Source: Pseudomonadota bacterium
GTDB lineage: Bacteria; Pseudomonadota; Gammaproteobacteria; Burkholderiales; Burkholderiaceae_E
Assembly (NCBI GenBank): GCA_023389055.1
Contig: JAEWFA010000065.1
Location: forward strand, 124,001-188,000
Length of the DNA stretch: 64,000 nt
Direction: 5' to 3'
Under the pieces are notes generated by a model. That model saw only the letters and a list, made by a program, of their open reading frames with translations, was not told the DNA's origin and searched no databases. Shown here one piece after another: positions 1-7,921 of this stretch. Position 1 is the stretch's first letter, and each line of letters starts with the position of its first letter. Made by a program: the position numbers and the translations under genes.

Positions 1-294
1 GGCGCCGATCTCCAGGCCGATCACGCGGTCGACCGTTTCGGCTGCGCCGGTGACCATGATGATCCCGACGTCGTAGCGCTCGCGCAGGTACCGCGCGAGC
101 GTCAGCCCGTCTTCGCCGGGCAGCTGCAGGTCGAGCAGGACGACGTCGGGCAGCGAGCGCTCGATCTCCGCGCGCATCGCCGTGCCGCTGGCGGCAGCGC
201 TCACTTCGTAGCCGTGCGAGCCGAGGTACTCGCGGAGCATCTGGCTCAGCGAATCGTCATCGTCGACGACCAGTACGCGTCCGGCGTCCGCCAC
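1..294 (-). CDS. Response regulator, receiver domain only (3' end outside window)
   Basis: Only 98 codons of the receiver domain are visible because the gene runs off the left edge. The acidic pair (Asp11-Asp12), the phospho-acceptor Asp55 in VVLLDLQLPGEDG and the switch Thr82 in IIMVTGAAE are all present, so the domain should be phosphorylatable. The stretch DRVIGLEIGA at the edge normally leads into GADDY and an OmpR/PhoB winged helix; that output domain is expected but not seen. The start is taken as GTG at 294 because no ATG lies in frame just upstream and the codons before it have no receiver character. It is transcribed away from the acetyltransferase at 566. Its kinase is not in view to the left, but the hybrid kinase at 7918 is a possible partner. 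Confidence 0.85.
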   Translation of the reverse strand, partial: MADAGRVLVVDDDDSLSQMLREYLGSHGYEVSAAASGTAMRAEIERSLPDVVLLDLQLPGEDGLTLARYLRERYDVGIIMVTGAAETVDRVIGLEIGA

Positions 295-413
295 GTGCGC
301 GCCCCCGTTCCCGGGTGGATGCCCGCGATGGGCTCGCCCGGGGCCCTTGCGAGGCGCCCAAGTATAGCGGCGCCCGTCTGCGCGGCGCCAGCGTTTGCCC
401 TGCGGCGGGACGG

Positions 414-476
414 AAACACGGCATTGCCAAACCGGCAACACGGCGTTGCCAAGCGGTAATCGTGCGAACACGGCGG
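414..476. repeat. Short direct repeats with an internal inverted repeat in a divergent promoter region
   Basis: Between the divergent response regulator and acetyltransferase genes the unit AACACGGCrTTGCCAA occurs at 415 and again at 437 (22 bp apart), and its first half recurs at 467. The first unit also forms an inverted repeat, TTGCC-N5-GGCAA, at 424-438. A spacing of two helical turns and the position between two promoters fit a binding site for a dimeric regulator, possibly the adjacent response regulator. The repeat is seen directly; the regulatory role is inferred. Confidence 0.45.
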
Positions 477-565
477 CCTCGCAGACTGCGCTCGTGCCTT
501 CCCGCATCGCCGAAACCGGCGCGGGGCGACCCGAACCTCGACTGACCCCACGAGGAGGACGCGTC

Positions 566-1261
566 ATGGACATGAGCCAGGAGCACCTGTCGGAAGCGGG
601 CGTGCCGCGTTCCGGATGCGGCATCCCGGCGCATCTCGCTGCGACGCGCTTCTGCATTCATCGATACCCGGCGTCGCTGATCGATCGGTTCACCTTGGCC
701 GACGGTCGCAGCGTGCTCGTTCGCCCGGTGCTGCCGCAGGACGCGGCGCTGCAGCAGCAGTTCGTGCGCGACCTGACGCCGACGAGCCGCTATCGCCGCT
801 TCCACTCCGGATTGCGCGAGTTGTCGGTCGACATGCTCGATTACCTGACGCAGGTCGACTACCGCTCGCACCTGGCGCTGCTCGCCGAGGTCTTCGAGGC
901 GCGCGGCGACGAAGTGCAGGTGGCCGAAGTGCGTTACGTGCGGCGCGAGGGCGATGACGACGCCGACGACGCGGACACTGCCGACTTCGCGATCGCGGTC
1001 GCCGACGGATGGCAGGGTTGCGGCCTCGGTTCCCGGATGCTCGACGCGCTGCTGGCCAGTGCGCGCGCCGCCGGTGTCCGTCGCCTGGAAGGCAGCGTGC
1101 TCGCCGACAACGAGCCGATGCGCCACCTGATGCTCGCGCGCGGGTGGCGCATCCGCCGCGATCCGGACGATTCGCACCTGGTGATCGCGTGGCGCGATCT
1201 GGAACCCGAGCGCGGCGTCGGCGCACGAGCGCCCCGAGAGATCGAGGCGGCGCTGTGTTGA
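566..1261 (+). CDS. GNAT family N-acetyltransferase
   Basis: A 231-residue protein with a GNAT domain in its C-terminal two thirds. The acetyl-CoA binding motif A appears as WQGCGLGSRMLDALLASA around residues 150-167, followed by the usual RRLEGSVLADNEPM strand-turn and the LARGW element of motif B. The first half (DGRSVLVRPVLPQDAALQQQFV) is the family's N-terminal strand and helix, ending in the LTPTSRYRRFHSGL segment seen in acetyltransferases related to protein lysine acetylases. The start at 566 has an AGGAGG ribosome site at 553-558 with good spacing. The last codons overlap the start of the MFS gene, so the two are probably co-translated. The acceptor substrate is unknown. Confidence 0.85.
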   Translation: MDMSQEHLSEAGVPRSGCGIPAHLAATRFCIHRYPASLIDRFTLADGRSVLVRPVLPQDAALQQQFVRDLTPTSRYRRFHSGLRELSVDMLDYLTQVDYRSHLALLAEVFEARGDEVQVAEVRYVRREGDDDADDADTADFAIAVADGWQGCGLGSRMLDALLASARAAGVRRLEGSVLADNEPMRHLMLARGWRIRRDPDDSHLVIAWRDLEPERGVGARAPREIEAALC

Positions 1262-2652
1262 ACGTCGCGACATCCGGCGGGCCGCAGGCCTTGTCGCGCC
1301 GCTTCGCCGCGACGGCGCGCTCGTTGCTCTCCGGCGGAATCGGCACCGTGACGCTGCCGGCGGCCCTGTTGCTCGCCGTCGTCATGGGTCAGCGTTCGTC
1401 GATCGGCCTGTTCCTCCCGCCGATGAACACCACGACCGGCATCGGACTCGCGTCGTTGAGCCTGGCGGTGGCGATCGGGCAGCTTGCCTGGGGTCTCGCA
1501 CAACCGCTGTCGGCCGCGCTCGCCGAGCGCTACGGGGCCGCACGCGTCATTGCGCTGGGCGCCGTGTTCTGCGCACTGGGCAACGTCGCGGTCGTGTTCG
1601 TCACGACCGTCGTCGGCATGTCGCTGGCGATCGGCCTCGGCAGCGCGGCCGGTGCAGCCGCGGGCGGCGCATCGCTGCTGATGGGACTCGTCGTCCAGCG
1701 GGTGTCGCCCCGGCGTCGGGGCCTGGCCAGCGGCATCCTCGGCGCGGGCGGCTCGGCCGGGCAGATGGTCGTTGCCCCGGTGGCGCAAGGCGCCATCGCC
1801 GCCGCCGGGTGGATCGGCGCGATGCTGCTGATGGCGCTGATGACGCTCGCCGTGGCGCCGCTGGCGCGTGCGTTCCGCAGCACCGGCCCTTCGTCGGCCA
1901 CGCACGCCGCGCAGCGTCCGGCGCAGTGCGGCGATTCCCCCGCCCGGTCGTCGGCGGCGACGCGCGCTGCCGCACGGCGCGCCGCCCTGCGCGACCCGCT
2001 GTATTGGGCGTTGTGCGGCGGCTTCGCGATCTGCGGTTTTCACATCGGTTTCCTGACGGTCCACGTGCCCGGCGTCCTCCAATCCTGCGGCATGGCGCCG
2101 ACGCTGGCCGGCCTGTGGATCGCAATCGTCGGCGCCTGCAACATCGCCGGCAGCCTCGTCTCGGGCGCGTTCACGCAGCGGTACTCGATGCCGCGCATGC
2201 TGATGGTGCTGTACGCCGCCCGGGCAGCGGGCGTGCTGCTGTTCGTGGCGGCGCCGAAGACCACGGCAACGGTGCTCGGCTTCGCGTTGTGGATGGGCGC
2301 GACGTACATGGCGACGGTGCCGCCGACGACCGGCTTGCTGGCCCGCCGCTACGGCGCGGAAAACCTCACTGCGCTGTTCGCGCTGGCGATGCTGCTGCAC
2401 CAGTTGAGCAGTGCGCTCGGCGTGTGGCTGGGCGGGCTCGCATTCGAACTCAGCGGCCATTACGACTGGTTCTGGTCGCTCGACGTCGCGCTGGCGCTGG
2501 TGGCCGTGGCGTTGCACGTGCCGCTGCTCCCCGCGCGCGGCGCGCGTCAGCGCGTCGCCACCATCTCGTCGACGACGGCGCGCAAGCGCCGCCAGTGGGA
2601 ACCTTCCCAGTACACCCTGCCGCAGCCTTCGCAACTGCTGAAGCGGTCGTAG
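1255..2652 (+). CDS. MFS transporter
   Basis: An inner-membrane major facilitator of 465 residues with about 12 hydrophobic segments. The first is LPAALLLAVVMGQRSSIGLF and there is a long polar central loop near residues 210-245 (SSATHAAQRPAQ). Segments such as GILGAGGSAGQMVVAPVAQ and GLWIAIVGACNIAGSLVSG resemble the monocarboxylate/oxalate-formate antiporter branch, but no substrate can be assigned. The start is GTG at 1255 or TTG at 1258; both overlap the acetyltransferase stop (TGA at 1259), so the pair is translationally coupled. The C-terminal 35 residues are basic and polar and are encoded over the 3' end of the opposite-strand gene, which suggests that the ancestral stop was lost. Confidence 0.85.
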   Translation: MLNVATSGGPQALSRRFAATARSLLSGGIGTVTLPAALLLAVVMGQRSSIGLFLPPMNTTTGIGLASLSLAVAIGQLAWGLAQPLSAALAERYGAARVIALGAVFCALGNVAVVFVTTVVGMSLAIGLGSAAGAAAGGASLLMGLVVQRVSPRRRGLASGILGAGGSAGQMVVAPVAQGAIAAAGWIGAMLLMALMTLAVAPLARAFRSTGPSSATHAAQRPAQCGDSPARSSAATRAAARRAALRDPLYWALCGGFAICGFHIGFLTVHVPGVLQSCGMAPTLAGLWIAIVGACNIAGSLVSGAFTQRYSMPRMLMVLYAARAAGVLLFVAAPKTTATVLGFALWMGATYMATVPPTTGLLARRYGAENLTALFALAMLLHQLSSALGVWLGGLAFELSGHYDWFWSLDVALALVAVALHVPLLPARGARQRVATISSTTARKRRQWEPSQYTLPQPSQLLKRS

Positions 2653-3290
2653 CACCTGCGCACGGTCGGGGGCAGCCGCGCCTCGACCTGTTCCTTGCCG
2701 ATCGGCAGCAGCGGCAGGTTGCACGACAGGCACAGCGAAAACGGCCGGGCGCTTCCGGCGAGGTCGAGCCGCACGAATACTTCGCGCAACTGCGCTTCGG
2801 GCCGCAGCGCCCGCACGTAGCAGCCATGCGTGATCGTGCGGCGCTTGAGCAGTTCGCGGTCTCGCGTCAGCACGATTCGCTCGTCCTGCACGCACAGCCG
2901 CTCGATCTCGTCGTCGTCGATCGTGTTGCGGTAGACGGTATCGAAACCGGTCAGACGCAGCAGGCGCGCCAGGCCGCCGAGATGCGCGTCGGCGACGAAA
3001 CGGGGCCGACGCAGCGGCTTCTCGCGCACCTTCAGCAGCGACGAGACGTCGAAGGCTTCGAACTTCGGGTACACGGAGATGCGATCCCCGTCCCGGATCG
3101 TGCGGTCGAAGCCGACCGATTCGCCGTTCACGAGAACCAACTCCACCTCGGTGTGCGGCACACCGAGCGCCTCGATCTCGTGCTTGACGGTGGCCGCCCT
3201 TGCGCACGCGCGCTCGAAGCTTCGGCGGCGGTGCTGCGGCGCGAGGAAGTCGTTGAGTTCCTCGTAGAAACGGAAGTTTGCGGTGGTCAT
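2547..3290 (-). CDS. Mut7-C RNase domain protein with N-terminal ubiquitin-like domain
   Basis: A 247-residue protein. Residues 1-85 match the Mut7-C ubiquitin-like (MoaD/ThiS-fold) domain: RFYEELNDFL, then VELVLVNGESVGFDRTIRDGDRISVYP. Residues 95-247 match the Mut7-C PIN-like RNase domain: RFVADAHLGGLARLLRLTGFDT, then IVLTRDRELLKRR, with a C-terminal zinc ribbon CLSCN...SSCEGCGRVYW. The conserved acidic residues FVADAHLGGLAR and LTRDREL are present. The family is predicted to degrade RNA; the cellular target is not known. ATG at 3290 is the only sensible start. The 3' end overlaps the MFS gene on the other strand by 106 bp. Confidence 0.85.
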   Translation of the reverse strand: MTTANFRFYEELNDFLAPQHRRRSFERACARAATVKHEIEALGVPHTEVELVLVNGESVGFDRTIRDGDRISVYPKFEAFDVSSLLKVREKPLRRPRFVADAHLGGLARLLRLTGFDTVYRNTIDDDEIERLCVQDERIVLTRDRELLKRRTITHGCYVRALRPEAQLREVFVRLDLAGSARPFSLCLSCNLPLLPIGKEQVEARLPPTVRRCYDRFSSCEGCGRVYWEGSHWRRLRAVVDEMVATR

Positions 3291-3316
3291 CCGAATCAGG
3301 AGTCCAGGCCTTCGTC

Positions 3317-3622
3317 TCACTGCGGATTCCACGCCACCTCCCACAGGTGTGCATCCGGGTCCAGGAAGTAGCCCGCGTACCCGCCCCAGAACGTGTCGCC
3401 GGCCGGCTTCGGGATCGTCGCGCCTGCCACGCGTGCCTGCTCGATCACCGCGTCGACCTCTTCCCGCGAGGCGACGTTGTGCGCGAGCGCGAACTCGGTC
3501 GCGCTCCGGGGGCCGATCGCCAGCCCACAATCGTGCGCAAGGCTGGCTCGCGGCCGATAGAACGCGACGGCACGATCGAGATCGTCCACGCCGAGCGTGA
3601 TGAGCGAGATGCGTGGTTCCAC
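3317..3622 (-). CDS. VOC (glyoxalase-fold) family protein, internally shortened
   Basis: A 101-residue member of the vicinal oxygen chelate fold. The N-terminal strand-helix unit (ISLITLGVDDLDRAVAFYR) and the C-terminal part (FALAHNVASREEVDAVIEQA ... FWGGYAGYFLDPDAHLWEVAWNP) are well preserved. From my knowledge of close relatives, about 30 residues are missing between AVAFYR and PRASLAHDCGL, where the second and third strands of the first half should be. The remaining frame is open, so it still reads as a gene, but the fold would lack part of one beta-alpha-beta-beta-beta module. The GTG start at 3622 follows a weak GGAAG-like site. It lies 21 bp after the stop of the SARP gene on the same strand. 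Confidence 0.7.
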   Translation of the reverse strand: MEPRISLITLGVDDLDRAVAFYRPRASLAHDCGLAIGPRSATEFALAHNVASREEVDAVIEQARVAGATIPKPAGDTFWGGYAGYFLDPDAHLWEVAWNPQ

Positions 3623-3643
3623 GGGTTCTCGTCGCTTCCGGTT

Positions 3644-5674
3644 TCACATGCCGATGCGCCTTGCACCTTCCTCGAAACGCGCGCTCGCCTCGGGGTCGAG
3701 GCGGAAGGCGGCGGCGAAGTCGGCGTAGCGATACGCGGGCAGCACCTTGCGGATCGCGGCGGCGTGCCGCCGCGCGGCGTCGAGCAGGCCCGCGCGCGCG
3801 AGTGCGAACGCGGCAATCGCATGAATGTGCGGATGCGCATTCGGGCGCTCCGCCGCGCGAACGGCCCACTGCGCCGCTTCGCCGAACTCGCCCAGCCGAA
3901 CGAGCGCGATCGCACGAGCGCCGTACATTCCGAACAGCAGCGGGTCGAAGGGGCTCAGGTGTCTTGCACGGTCGGACGCCGCGATCGCTGCGCGAGGATC
4001 GCCGGACTGCGCCTGCACGAACGCGAGCGTGTAGTGCGCCAGCGCGAAGTTGGGGCTGAGGTCGACGGACTGCTCGAGTTCGCGCACCGATGCATCGAGG
4101 CCTTCGCTCAACCACAGCGCCCGGCCCATCGCCCAGTGCGCCGACGGATCGCGTTCGTCGGCCATCAGCGCCTGCGCCGCCGCCCGGTGCGCGCGCTCGA
4201 CCTCGGGTTCGCGTTCGGTCCAGCCCTGGAACGCGTTCTGGAAGTGCGTGAACGACAGCCCCGCCCAGGCGCGCGAGAAGGTCGGGTCGAGTCGAACCGC
4301 CGTCTCGAAGAACCGGCGGGCCGCCGCGTTGTCGGGCTCGTCGAAGCGGTACATGTGCCACAGGCCGCGGTGGTGCGCGCTCCAGGCATCGAGCGAACTG
4401 GGCGGCAGGAGGATCGCGCGGTTTCGCTCGAGCGCCTCGATCTCGGCCGCGAGCGAGGCGACGATACGGTTGCCGATCTCGTCGAGAACCCCGAAGGGGT
4501 CGCCGAGATCGAAGCGCTCCGTCCAGACCACGCGCGACGTCCGGGTGTCGACGAGCTCGACCTCGATCGACTCGCGTCCGGCGTCGCGTCGAATCGCACC
4601 GCTGCACGCGTAGTCGACGTTCAGCAGCCGCGCGGCCTGCGGTGCGTGCACGCCGCGCTCGTGCAATGCCGTTGCGCTGCCTTGCGCGATCACGAACAGG
4701 CTGCGCAGCTTCGCCAGTCGCGTGACGACGTCGTGGGCGAGCGCCGTCGCGGTTCCGCCGCCCGCGCGCATTCCAGCATCTTCGTCGGCGAAAGGCATCA
4801 CGGCGATCGACGCACGGCCCGTCGGGTGCTCGCCGCTCGCCTCGACGCCCGCGGCGGACGTTTGCGCCTCGACGACCACGATGCCCGGGCGAAACTGCTC
4901 GCGCAACGCGCGCCACGCCGCTCTCAGCGGCCCGGGGTCGAGCCCTTCACCGTCGAACATCCGCTGCGCGAGCTCGAAGTGCGCCTCCGCGTCACGCCAG
5001 CGCGCGCTTCGTGCAAGCCGGTCGAGCAGCGCACGATGCGCGCGCAGTTCGAACGGCTCGACGATCAGCCACTGCTCCAGATACCGCACGGCATCCGTTG
5101 CTTCCGCCTTCGTCGCCAGTTGTTCGAGAAGCGTCGCGTGAGCGCTTCGAAATCGGCGCCGCTGTGCCGCGAGCCACGCGTCGAAGACGGGCGTGCGCGC
5201 GAGGGACAGGCCGTCGAGGAACTCGCCGGCGAACGACGAGGCGAGCGATTGCAGCGACTGCGGCGCGATCCGTGGCAGTCCACGCGCGAGCGCGCGTTCG
5301 ACCTCGACCGCGTCGACGAATGCGTCGGACAGATCGAGCCGGACGTCGTCGCCTTGCGCGCGAAGGCGACGGCGGTCCTCGTCGTCGACGAGGCTGCGGA
5401 TCTTGCTCAGGCACCAGCGAAGCTCGCCGCGGGGATCGCTCGGTGCGTCCCACAACAGGTCGCACAGCGCTTCGCGCGTGACCGCGCGCGGCGCCAGCGC
5501 GAGCCAGGCGAGCAGGGCGCGGACCTTGCGCGAAGCGGGCAGCGCTACCGCCTCACCGCGCCGGCGGATCGCGATCGGCCCGAGCAGCCGCAGACTGATC
5601 GGATGCGTACTCGCAGGCGCGTCGCTCGGCTGCACATCCTGCGGCTGCGTTGGAAATTCCACGTCGGCTCCCAC
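3644..5674 (-). CDS. SARP-type transcriptional regulator with BTAD, TolB-like and TPR regions
   Basis: A 676-residue regulator. Residues 25-120 form an OmpR-like winged helix of the SARP kind (ISLRLLGPIAIRRRGEAVALP, then REALCDLLWDAPSDPRGELRWCLSKIRSLVDD). Residues 130-275 are a bacterial transcriptional activation domain (EFLDGLSLARTPVFDAWLAAQ). Residues 285-430 resemble the TolB-like N domain found in CadC- and adenylate cyclase-type regulators (SIAVMPFADEDAG...LAHDVVTRLAKLRSLFVIAQGS...YACSGAIRRD). The rest is made of TPR-like helices (AARRFFETAVRLDPTFSRAWAGL). No NB-ARC ATPase is present, unlike large actinobacterial SARPs. The GTG start at 5674 is the best available. It diverges from the methyltransferase at 5791, which it may control. 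Confidence 0.8.
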   Translation of the reverse strand: MGADVEFPTQPQDVQPSDAPASTHPISLRLLGPIAIRRRGEAVALPASRKVRALLAWLALAPRAVTREALCDLLWDAPSDPRGELRWCLSKIRSLVDDEDRRRLRAQGDDVRLDLSDAFVDAVEVERALARGLPRIAPQSLQSLASSFAGEFLDGLSLARTPVFDAWLAAQRRRFRSAHATLLEQLATKAEATDAVRYLEQWLIVEPFELRAHRALLDRLARSARWRDAEAHFELAQRMFDGEGLDPGPLRAAWRALREQFRPGIVVVEAQTSAAGVEASGEHPTGRASIAVMPFADEDAGMRAGGGTATALAHDVVTRLAKLRSLFVIAQGSATALHERGVHAPQAARLLNVDYACSGAIRRDAGRESIEVELVDTRTSRVVWTERFDLGDPFGVLDEIGNRIVASLAAEIEALERNRAILLPPSSLDAWSAHHRGLWHMYRFDEPDNAAARRFFETAVRLDPTFSRAWAGLSFTHFQNAFQGWTEREPEVERAHRAAAQALMADERDPSAHWAMGRALWLSEGLDASVRELEQSVDLSPNFALAHYTLAFVQAQSGDPRAAIAASDRARHLSPFDPLLFGMYGARAIALVRLGEFGEAAQWAVRAAERPNAHPHIHAIAAFALARAGLLDAARRHAAAIRKVLPAYRYADFAAAFRLDPEASARFEEGARRIGM

Positions 5675-5790
5675 GCTCGCATCCCCGGGCGTTTCGTACC
5701 GTGAATGGTGAGGCGCGCCGCGTCGTGCGCGGCTGCACTTCCAATGCTCGCGCAGGCGAGCCAGACCCTCGAACCAGACGGAGAAGCAAC

Positions 5791-6642
5791 ATGGATACTG
5801 CCACCACTACTTCGGCGCGTCAGCGTGCCGAAGCGTCCGCCGTCGATCTCGAAGCGCTGAAGGCCCGGCAGCGCGCCGCCTGGTCCTCGGGCGACTATTC
5901 GATCATCGGCACTACGCTGCAGATCGTCGGCGAGCAGCTCTGCGAGTCGCTCGACGTGCGTGCCGGGCAGCGCGTGCTCGACGTCGCGGCCGGCAACGGG
6001 AACGTCTCTCTGGCGGCGGCACGCCGGGGCTGCGAGGTCGTCGCCACCGACTACGTGCCGGCACTGCTGGAGCGCGCGCGTGAGCGCGCAGAGGCCGAAC
6101 GGCTGACGATCGAATTTCGCGAGGCCGACGCCGAGGCGCTTCCCTTCGACGACGAAAGTTTCGACCATGTCGTGTCGACGTTCGGCGTCATGTTCACGCC
6201 GAACCAGGAGCAGGCGGCGTCGGAACTCGCGCGGGTGTGCCGGCGCGGCGGGCGGATCGGGCTCGCGAACTGGACTCCGGACGGCTTCATCGGCCAGTTG
6301 TTCCGAACGATCGGAAGCCACGTCCCGCCCGCTCCCGGGGCGAAGTCGCCGGCGCTGTGGGGAACGCGCGCGCGGCTGGACGAACTTTTCGGCTCGCGGG
6401 CGGCATCGATACACGCCGCGCCGCGCGACTTCGTCTTCCGCTACCGCTCGCCCGAGCACTGGATTCACCTGTTCGCCACCTGGTACGGGCCGGTGCTGAA
6501 GGCCTTCGCGGCGTTGGATCCCGAGCGCCAGTCGGCGCTGCATCGCGACCTGCTAGCGCTCATTGCCCGTTTCGACCGATCGGACGACGGCACGATGGTC
6601 GTGCCCGGGCAATACCTGGAGGTGGTCGTGACGCTGCGCTGA
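5791..6642 (+). CDS. Class I SAM-dependent methyltransferase
   Basis: A 283-residue cytosolic methyltransferase of the UbiE/Coq5-like type. Motif I is VLDVAAGNGNVSLAAARRG near residue 70, followed by the acidic end of strand 2 (VVATDYVPALLERA) and motif II-like EADAEALPFDDESFDHVVSTFGVMF. The C-terminal half (FGSRAASIHAAPRDFVFRYRS, then LVVEVVVTLR-like strands) is typical of small-molecule methyltransferases; the acceptor is unknown. The ATG at 5791 is preceded by GGAGAAGCA. It is divergent from the SARP gene with a 116-bp gap that must hold both promoters. The gene ends in a GC-rich stem shared with the convergent response regulator. Confidence 0.85.
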   Translation: MDTATTTSARQRAEASAVDLEALKARQRAAWSSGDYSIIGTTLQIVGEQLCESLDVRAGQRVLDVAAGNGNVSLAAARRGCEVVATDYVPALLERARERAEAERLTIEFREADAEALPFDDESFDHVVSTFGVMFTPNQEQAASELARVCRRGGRIGLANWTPDGFIGQLFRTIGSHVPPAPGAKSPALWGTRARLDELFGSRAASIHAAPRDFVFRYRSPEHWIHLFATWYGPVLKAFAALDPERQSALHRDLLALIARFDRSDDGTMVVPGQYLEVVVTLR

Positions 6643-6648
6643 GTTTCC

Positions 6649-6671
6649 GCGCGCCGGCGTCGCCGGCGCGC
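6649..6671. terminator. GC-rich hairpin between convergent genes
   Basis: A 9-bp perfect stem, GCGCGCCGG / CCGGCGCGC, with a 5-base loop fills the short gap between the methyltransferase stop and the convergent response regulator stop. There is no T-run on either side, so it is at most a weak bidirectional terminator or a pausing/RNA-end-protecting stem. Confidence 0.4.
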
Positions 6672-7391
<720 letters not shown>

Positions 7392-7555
7392 CTGCGCTCC
7401 GACCGGGTCGGAACCTGGCAGCCTACAACGAAAGACGGCGCAGGGGATACCCCCTCGACGCGTGTGTTTCAGACGTAATCTGGCGCCGCCGAGCCGCAAT
7501 GCACGCGCAAGATCGCCCGGGCCCAATGGGGCATCGAAGCGAAGTGAACCGAGGA

Positions 7556-7921
7556 ATGAATCTTTTGCCGAATCAACGTCCGCGAGTGCTGATCGTCGGT
7601 GCCGACCCCGCGCTTTTCGGGCTGCTTTCCGAGTGGCTGGCCACGGCGGGCATCGACGCGCAGGACGACGTGCAGGCGCAATGCGATCTCGTCCTGGTCG
7701 ACGTCGCCTTCCCCCGCGAGGGGGGCTGCGATCGGATGAAGGCATTGATGGCGCGCCACGACGGCAGGCCGGTGGTCGCGTTGTCCTCGGCGTTCTTCGC
7801 CAACGTCGATCGATCGGGTTGCTGTGCGCGCCAACTCGGCGTAACGGCGGTGCTGCCGAAACCGATTGCGCGCGAAGCGCTGCTCGACGCCTTGCGGCCG
7901 TTGCTGCCCGCCGACCCATGA
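7556..7921 (+). CDS. Stand-alone receiver-like protein lacking the acidic pair
   Basis: A 121-residue single-domain protein with the length and pattern of a receiver. The first strand reads PRVLIVGADPALFGLL, so the two Mg2+-binding acidic residues that normally follow VLIV are replaced by Gly-Ala. The phospho-acceptor Asp in LVLVDVAFPREGG, the switch Ser in VVALSSAFF and the Lys in AVLPKPIAREALLDAL remain. It also carries four cysteines, including the unusual SGCCAR. ATG at 7556 follows GAGGA. The stop overlaps the ATG of the hybrid kinase at 7918 (ATGA), so the two proteins are made together. It probably acts as a phosphorylation-independent or weakly phosphorylated partner of the kinase. 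Confidence 0.8.
   Translation: MNLLPNQRPRVLIVGADPALFGLLSEWLATAGIDAQDDVQAQCDLVLVDVAFPREGGCDRMKALMARHDGRPVVALSSAFFANVDRSGCCARQLGVTAVLPKPIAREALLDALRPLLPADP

Noticed and set aside
1009..1254. Upstream extension of the MFS frame into the acetyltransferase gene
   Set aside because: The extension is Arg-rich, lies inside the supported acetyltransferase and precedes a coupled GTG/TTG start at the overlap.
3278..5704. A long plus-strand open frame opposite the SARP gene
   Set aside because: No conserved motifs were seen, and the SARP protein reads fully on the other strand.
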